Source: Treponema sp. UBA4319
GTDB lineage: Bacteria; Spirochaetota; Spirochaetia; Treponematales; Treponemataceae
DNA: 10,033 bases
NCBI GenBank assembly: GCA_002393865.1
Contig: DGUD01000070.1
Coordinates: forward strand, 1-10,033
Reading direction: 5' to 3'
Position numbers and translations under genes: made by a program. The notes under the pieces were generated by a model. That model saw nothing but the letters and a program-made list of their open reading frames with translations, was not told where the DNA came from and ran no database searches. Below, piece after piece: positions 6,867-10,033 of this stretch. Position 1 is the stretch's first letter. Each line of letters begins with the position of its first letter.

Positions 6867-8107
6867 TGGGAACGACGACTGAATTCAGGAAGGACTTTCC
6901 GCTCTTTGAGAGTGCCCAGAACCAAGGAATCCTCTATTTTGACAACGCCGCCACGACCCAGCGCCCCCGGCAGGTGCTTGACGCGCTGCGCGGCTTCTAT
7001 GAGACGGCGAACGCAAATCCCCTGCGCGGGCTATACGGGCTGAGCGTCCGCGCCACGGACATGTACGAGGCTGCCCGGCATACGGTGGCGCAGTTCCTGC
7101 ATGCTGCCGAGGACGCAGAGATTGTGTTCACGCGCAATGCTACGGAGAGCCTGAACCTTGTCGCCTACAGCTGGGCGATGACGAACTTGCAGGAAGGCGA
7201 CGAGGTCGTGGTGAGCTGCATGGAGCACCATTCCAACCTGCTGCCATGGCAGATGGCATGCCGGGCAAAAGGCGCCCGCCTTGTCTTCCTTGAGTGCGGG
7301 GATGATGCTGTCATCACAAAAGAAGAATATGAGGGCAAGATTGGTGCCCGGACAAAGCTTGTGGCAATCGCGCATGTCAGCAACGTCTTTGGCATCACGA
7401 ACCCCGTCAAGGAGATTGCCGCCTATGCCCATAAAGTAGGGAATGGCGGCAAAGGCGCCGTTGTCGTGATTGACGGCGCGCAGAGCACTCCCCACATTGC
7501 GGTGGACGTGCAGGCGCTGGGGGCGGATTTCTTTGCCTTCAGCGCGCACAAGCTCTGCGGCCCCATGGGCATCGGCGTACTCTATGGCAGAAAGGCGCTG
7601 CTTGCCGATATGCCTCCCTTCCTGAGCGGCGGCGAGATGATTGAGTATGTGACGCGGGAAAGCGCCACCTATGCGGAGCTCCCGCATAAATTTGAGGCGG
7701 GTACGGTGAATGCCGCCGATGCGGTGGGGCTTGCCGCTGCCATCAGGTACATCGGGCAGGTGGGGCTGGATGCCATAGAACAGAACGACAACCGCCTTGC
7801 CTCGCTTATCATCGACGGCTTGCGCCAGCTTCCCGGCGTGCATATCATCGGCAACGAGGACAGCCAGCGGCATTGCGGCATCGTCACGTTCACGATTGAC
7901 GGCGTGCATCCGCACGATATAGCCACCATCCTTGATACGGAGCATATCGCCATCAGGGCGGGGCACCACTGCGCCCAGCCGCTCATGCAGAAGCTCGGTG
8001 TGGGCAGCACGGCGCGAGCCAGCGTTTATTTCTACAATACAGAGGAAGAGGCGGCGATATTCGTGGAGAAAGTGTCGCACGTGCGTTCGTGGATGGGGCT
8101 GGCCTGA
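6863..8107 (+). CDS. sufS: SufS, group II cysteine desulfurase
   Basis: PLP enzyme that converts L-cysteine to L-alanine and leaves a persulfide on its own active-site Cys, the sulfur source for SufBCD. Class V aminotransferase fold, 414 aa, close to E. coli SufS (406). Landmarks: FDNAATTQ near the N-terminus, MEHHSN with the PLP-stacking histidine in the 122-123 pair, the Schiff-base lysine K230 in SAHKLCGP, and the persulfide cysteine C370 in RAGHHCAQP, typical of the short-loop SufS group that needs an accessory sulfur acceptor. The ATG at 6863 overlaps the sufD stop (ATGA). The next codon is also ATG (6866) and sits at a better 7-nt distance from AAGGAG (6853-6858); the two readings differ by one residue. 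No SufU, SufE or SufA gene follows; the next gene is on the other strand. Confidence 0.96.
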   Translation: MMGTTTEFRKDFPLFESAQNQGILYFDNAATTQRPRQVLDALRGFYETANANPLRGLYGLSVRATDMYEAARHTVAQFLHAAEDAEIVFTRNATESLNLVAYSWAMTNLQEGDEVVVSCMEHHSNLLPWQMACRAKGARLVFLECGDDAVITKEEYEGKIGARTKLVAIAHVSNVFGITNPVKEIAAYAHKVGNGGKGAVVVIDGAQSTPHIAVDVQALGADFFAFSAHKLCGPMGIGVLYGRKALLADMPPFLSGGEMIEYVTRESATYAELPHKFEAGTVNAADAVGLAAAIRYIGQVGLDAIEQNDNRLASLIIDGLRQLPGVHIIGNEDSQRHCGIVTFTIDGVHPHDIATILDTEHIAIRAGHHCAQPLMQKLGVGSTARASVYFYNTEEEAAIFVEKVSHVRSWMGLA

Positions 8108-8134
8108 GCGCCTCCCCGCCCGGCCGCATCAGGC
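8102..8134. terminator. Candidate hairpin between convergent operons
   Basis: GCCTGAGCG (8102-8110) can pair with CGC (8125-8127) and TCAGGC (8129-8134) around one bulged A, about 9 bp with a 14-nt loop. It begins inside the sufS stop codon and lies in the 31-nt gap between two converging genes, where a shared terminator is expected. Neither strand has a T tract after it, so it is not a textbook intrinsic terminator. Confidence 0.3.
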
Positions 8135-8138
8135 AGGG

Positions 8139-8750
8139 CTAAGGCAGCAGGTTCGTCCACAGCTTCCCTGCCACATGCGGGTTCACGCCGCAGCGGGGGA
8201 AAATCTCGCGCACCGTCATGAATTCCGCGCCTTTTTCCAGCAGCGCGGGGATGCACAGCCGGAGCGCCTCCACGGTCTTTTCGTTGCCCTCCCTGTCATG
8301 CAGGAGCACTATCTGCCCGTCGCGGGCATTCTCCACGATGCGGCTTGCCCTTGTCTCCGCAGAGACGGAATCCTCCCAGTCTTCGACCCCCTGGCCGCAG
8401 ATGAACGGCATCGGGATTATCCTGAACATCAGCTCGCTCACGTCGATGTAGGGCGGGCGGAAGAACTGCGGGGTCTGCCCGCTGTATTCCTGTATGAGCG
8501 CGTTCGTCCGTTCGATTTCCCCGGTGATTTCTTTGGCGGACATCGTGCTCATGCGTGAGTGCGTCCATGCATGGCATTCCACCGTGTGTCCCTCGGCAAT
8601 CTGCCGCGCGATGGCGGCGCGGGAAGCTTCCGTGATGTTCTGCCCGATAAGGAAGAACGATGCCCGTATGCCGTAGCGCTTGAGCTCGTCGAGCACATGC
8701 ATTGTCGTCGTCGTGTTGGGACCGTCGTCAAAAGTCAATGCTATCCTCAT
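8139..8750 (-). CDS. NodB-type polysaccharide/sugar deacetylase (CE4), cytosolic
   Basis: Carbohydrate esterase family 4 hydrolase, predicted to remove an N- or O-acetyl group from a sugar using a divalent metal. At 203 aa it is little more than the NodB domain, and its catalytic motifs are all visible: TFDDGP (6-11, base D8 and metal ligand D9), H60-AWT-H64 (metal-binding H-x3-H), RPPY (98-101), a DWED-type motif (124-127), and LLHD (149-152) with H151. It has no signal peptide or membrane segment, which is unusual for enzymes acting on peptidoglycan or chitin and points to a soluble cytosolic substrate. The start is secure: AGGAGG (plus strand 8757-8762) lies 6 nt upstream, and the ATG overlaps the stop of the upstream NeuB-like gene by 4 nt (ATGA). 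The actual substrate is not known. Confidence 0.9.
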   Translation of the reverse strand: MRIALTFDDGPNTTTTMHVLDELKRYGIRASFFLIGQNITEASRAAIARQIAEGHTVECHAWTHSRMSTMSAKEITGEIERTNALIQEYSGQTPQFFRPPYIDVSELMFRIIPMPFICGQGVEDWEDSVSAETRASRIVENARDGQIVLLHDREGNEKTVEALRLCIPALLEKGAEFMTVREIFPRCGVNPHVAGKLWTNLLP

Positions 8751-9973
8751 GATTTGCCTCCTGTCTGCGGGCGCTGCAGGAAATCCTCCAGCTGCACCCC
8801 TGCTCCCGCCGCCACGTCCCGCTGCAGCACGGCGCCTTCCAGCACCCCTGCGAATTCCGGGGAGATGCCGGGCGAGAGCACCTTTTCCGTGCGCAGCACC
8901 GCTATGTCGCTAGCGGCAGCCTGCTCTCCGCGCCGCATCGCCCGTAAGTAATGCAGCGAGCGGTTCGTGCGGCCGTAGTTCTGCCGTTCGATCGGGGCAA
9001 GTCTCTTTATGCCGTTTCCGAGCGCTGCCGTGACTTTCTCCGTGCCGTATTCTGCCCCCATCTGGCGGAAAATCTCTGCCTGCGCCGGGGTGCACAGAAA
9101 GCTGCTGCCGCTGCCCTGCATGACGGTGCAGGGGGCGCCTGCCGCCTGCTCCCTGCCGTAGCGGCGCAGGACGGCCTCCGCCTGATGCACGGCATGCACC
9201 ATCTGCGCGAACTGCGCTCCCTCCAGCGCGACAGGGTCATCAAGACCGTCGGTCTGGCGGCTGAGCGTGATATGCTTTTCTATCATTGTGCCTCCCATCG
9301 CGACGGACAGGACGGGGATAAGGACAGGGGCAAGGCTGTGGTCGCTTATGCCCGCCGGGATACCGAAAACCCGGCTCAGCGTGTCCACGCAGCGGACATT
9401 GTATTCTTCCTCCGGGGCGGGATAGAAGGTGACGCAGTGGAGCAGCGTGAGCGGGGCGAGTTTTTTGCCGCCAGCCACGCTGATGGCAGGAGCCTCAGTG
9501 CCGGAGCTTCCCTCCAGTATCTCGCATGCCCGCTCTATGTCGCCCAGCTTTGAGACCCCGCTGGACAGGATGATGGGGATGTCCCCATAGTAGCGCGCGG
9601 CCTCCTGCAGCAGGGGAAAATGATTTACCTCCGGGCTTGCGATTTTGAGCGCGTCAGGTCTGAGCGCCGCAAGCTCCCGGAGCGAGCGCAGGCCGAAGGG
9701 TGAGCAGATGAACAGCATCCCCTGGCGGTGGGCATAGTCGAGCGTCTTCTCAAAGAAGGCCGGGCCTTCCTCCAGCGAGCGGAAGCGGTCGTAGAGCCTG
9801 ATGCTTCCGCCGGGCAGCTTTACGTAGCCGGTGTCCGGGTGCAGTATCTCGTCCGCATAGACCCACTGGAACTTTACGGCATCAGCACCGGCGTCCCGTG
9901 CCGCGTCAATCAGCGAAAAAGCCTTTTCCAAGGAGCCGCCATGTGCGGTTCCTATCTCTGCAATGATGGTCAT
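8747..9973 (-). CDS. NeuB-family nonulosonic acid synthase-like protein with C-terminal SAF domain
   Basis: Members condense phosphoenolpyruvate with an N-acetylated hexosamine to make a nine-carbon acid such as sialic, legionaminic or pseudaminic acid. The 408-aa protein has the family plan: a TIM barrel (about 1-260) with EIGTAHGG (6-13), VKFQ (33-36), a KIASPE segment, ISDHS and EKHITL (metal-ligand H234); a linker; and a SAF/antifreeze-like domain (about 337-400) that begins with the conserved NRSL. It departs from classic NeuB where GPDH is expected: here the residues are GLDD (243-246), so the second metal ligand His is Asp246. It is probably a distinct NeuB subfamily, and the exact product cannot be read from sequence. 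It is the first gene of a two-gene operon. No Shine-Dalgarno is seen before ATG 9973, only GGCGGC immediately upstream. Confidence 0.88.
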   Translation of the reverse strand: MTIIAEIGTAHGGSLEKAFSLIDAARDAGADAVKFQWVYADEILHPDTGYVKLPGGSIRLYDRFRSLEEGPAFFEKTLDYAHRQGMLFICSPFGLRSLRELAALRPDALKIASPEVNHFPLLQEAARYYGDIPIILSSGVSKLGDIERACEILEGSSGTEAPAISVAGGKKLAPLTLLHCVTFYPAPEEEYNVRCVDTLSRVFGIPAGISDHSLAPVLIPVLSVAMGGTMIEKHITLSRQTDGLDDPVALEGAQFAQMVHAVHQAEAVLRRYGREQAAGAPCTVMQGSGSSFLCTPAQAEIFRQMGAEYGTEKVTAALGNGIKRLAPIERQNYGRTNRSLHYLRAMRRGEQAAASDIAVLRTEKVLSPGISPEFAGVLEGAVLQRDVAAGAGVQLEDFLQRPQTGGKS

Positions 9974-9979
9974 GCCGCC

Positions 9980-10008
9980 AGTGTAGCACCAAAAGAGCCC
10001 CTGTGCAA
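9980..10008 (-). promoter_or_regulatory. Promoter of the NeuB-like/deacetylase operon
   Basis: Read on the minus strand: TTGCAC (plus 10003-10008), a 17-bp spacer, then TACACT (plus 9980-9985) with an extended -10 TG at plus 9987-9988. Counting the standard six bases from the -10 box puts +1 at 9973, the A of the start codon. This suggests a leaderless or nearly leaderless mRNA. It also supports 9973 as the start codon. Confidence 0.6.
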
Positions 10009-10033
10009 TCCCGCCGGAATCAGATACCCTTCC

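Noticed and set aside
7932..8558. Plus-strand open frame spanning the end of sufS and the deacetylase gene
   Set aside because: It overlaps two strongly supported genes on opposite strands, and its residues are not family-like.
8951..9553. Plus-strand open frame of 200 codons opposite the NeuB-like gene
   Set aside because: It is antisense to clear NeuB motifs, with no ribosome binding site or recognisable domain.

Overview
The window is GC-rich, densely packed bacterial chromosome with three transcription units: one long sensor gene (+), a four-gene iron-sulfur cluster assembly operon (+), and a two-gene sugar operon (-) that converges on it. The gene styles fit a spirochaete, probably a host-associated Treponema-like organism. 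The reasons are the periplasmic beta-propeller sensor fused to a class III cyclase, a compact sufC-sufB-sufD-sufS operon, and a NeuB-family gene next to a cytosolic NodB-type deacetylase. This assignment is inference from gene content; there is no rRNA or other taxonomic marker in the window.

Region by region: 1-261 holds a 26-bp imperfect hairpin (4-73), probably a bidirectional terminator, and then the promoter of the first gene (extended -10 at 247-255). 262-3363 encodes a sensor of about 1030 residues with a signal peptide, 14 propeller-type repeats (two seven-bladed propellers), a Y_Y_Y domain, one transmembrane helix, a coiled coil and an adenylyl cyclase domain with a complete active site. 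3364-3521 is the suf control region, with weak hairpins, a sigma70-like promoter, two short dyads and a clear ribosome binding site. 3522-8107 is sufCBDS with 1-nt spacing or overlaps throughout. Only 31 nt separate the sufS stop from the stop of the opposing operon. 8139-9973 (-) holds a NodB-type deacetylase gene overlapped by 4 nt by an upstream NeuB-family synthase gene, whose promoter lies at 9980-10008.

How the genes work together: SufB, SufC and SufD should form the scaffold complex and SufS should supply persulfide sulfur; no SufU, SufE or SufA partner is encoded here. The NeuB-like enzyme and the deacetylase are translationally coupled and both lack export signals, so they probably act on one cytosolic sugar, perhaps a nonulosonic acid destined for a surface or flagellar glycan. 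The cyclase should convert an extracytoplasmic signal into cAMP. No mobile element, CRISPR array, tRNA or rRNA was seen.

The observations most worth a second look are the promoters of the two outer transcription units, each of which places +1 exactly on an ATG (candidate leaderless mRNAs); the His-to-Asp change at a metal-ligand position in the NeuB-like protein; and the hybrid-two-component-style sensor whose output is a cyclase instead of a kinase.
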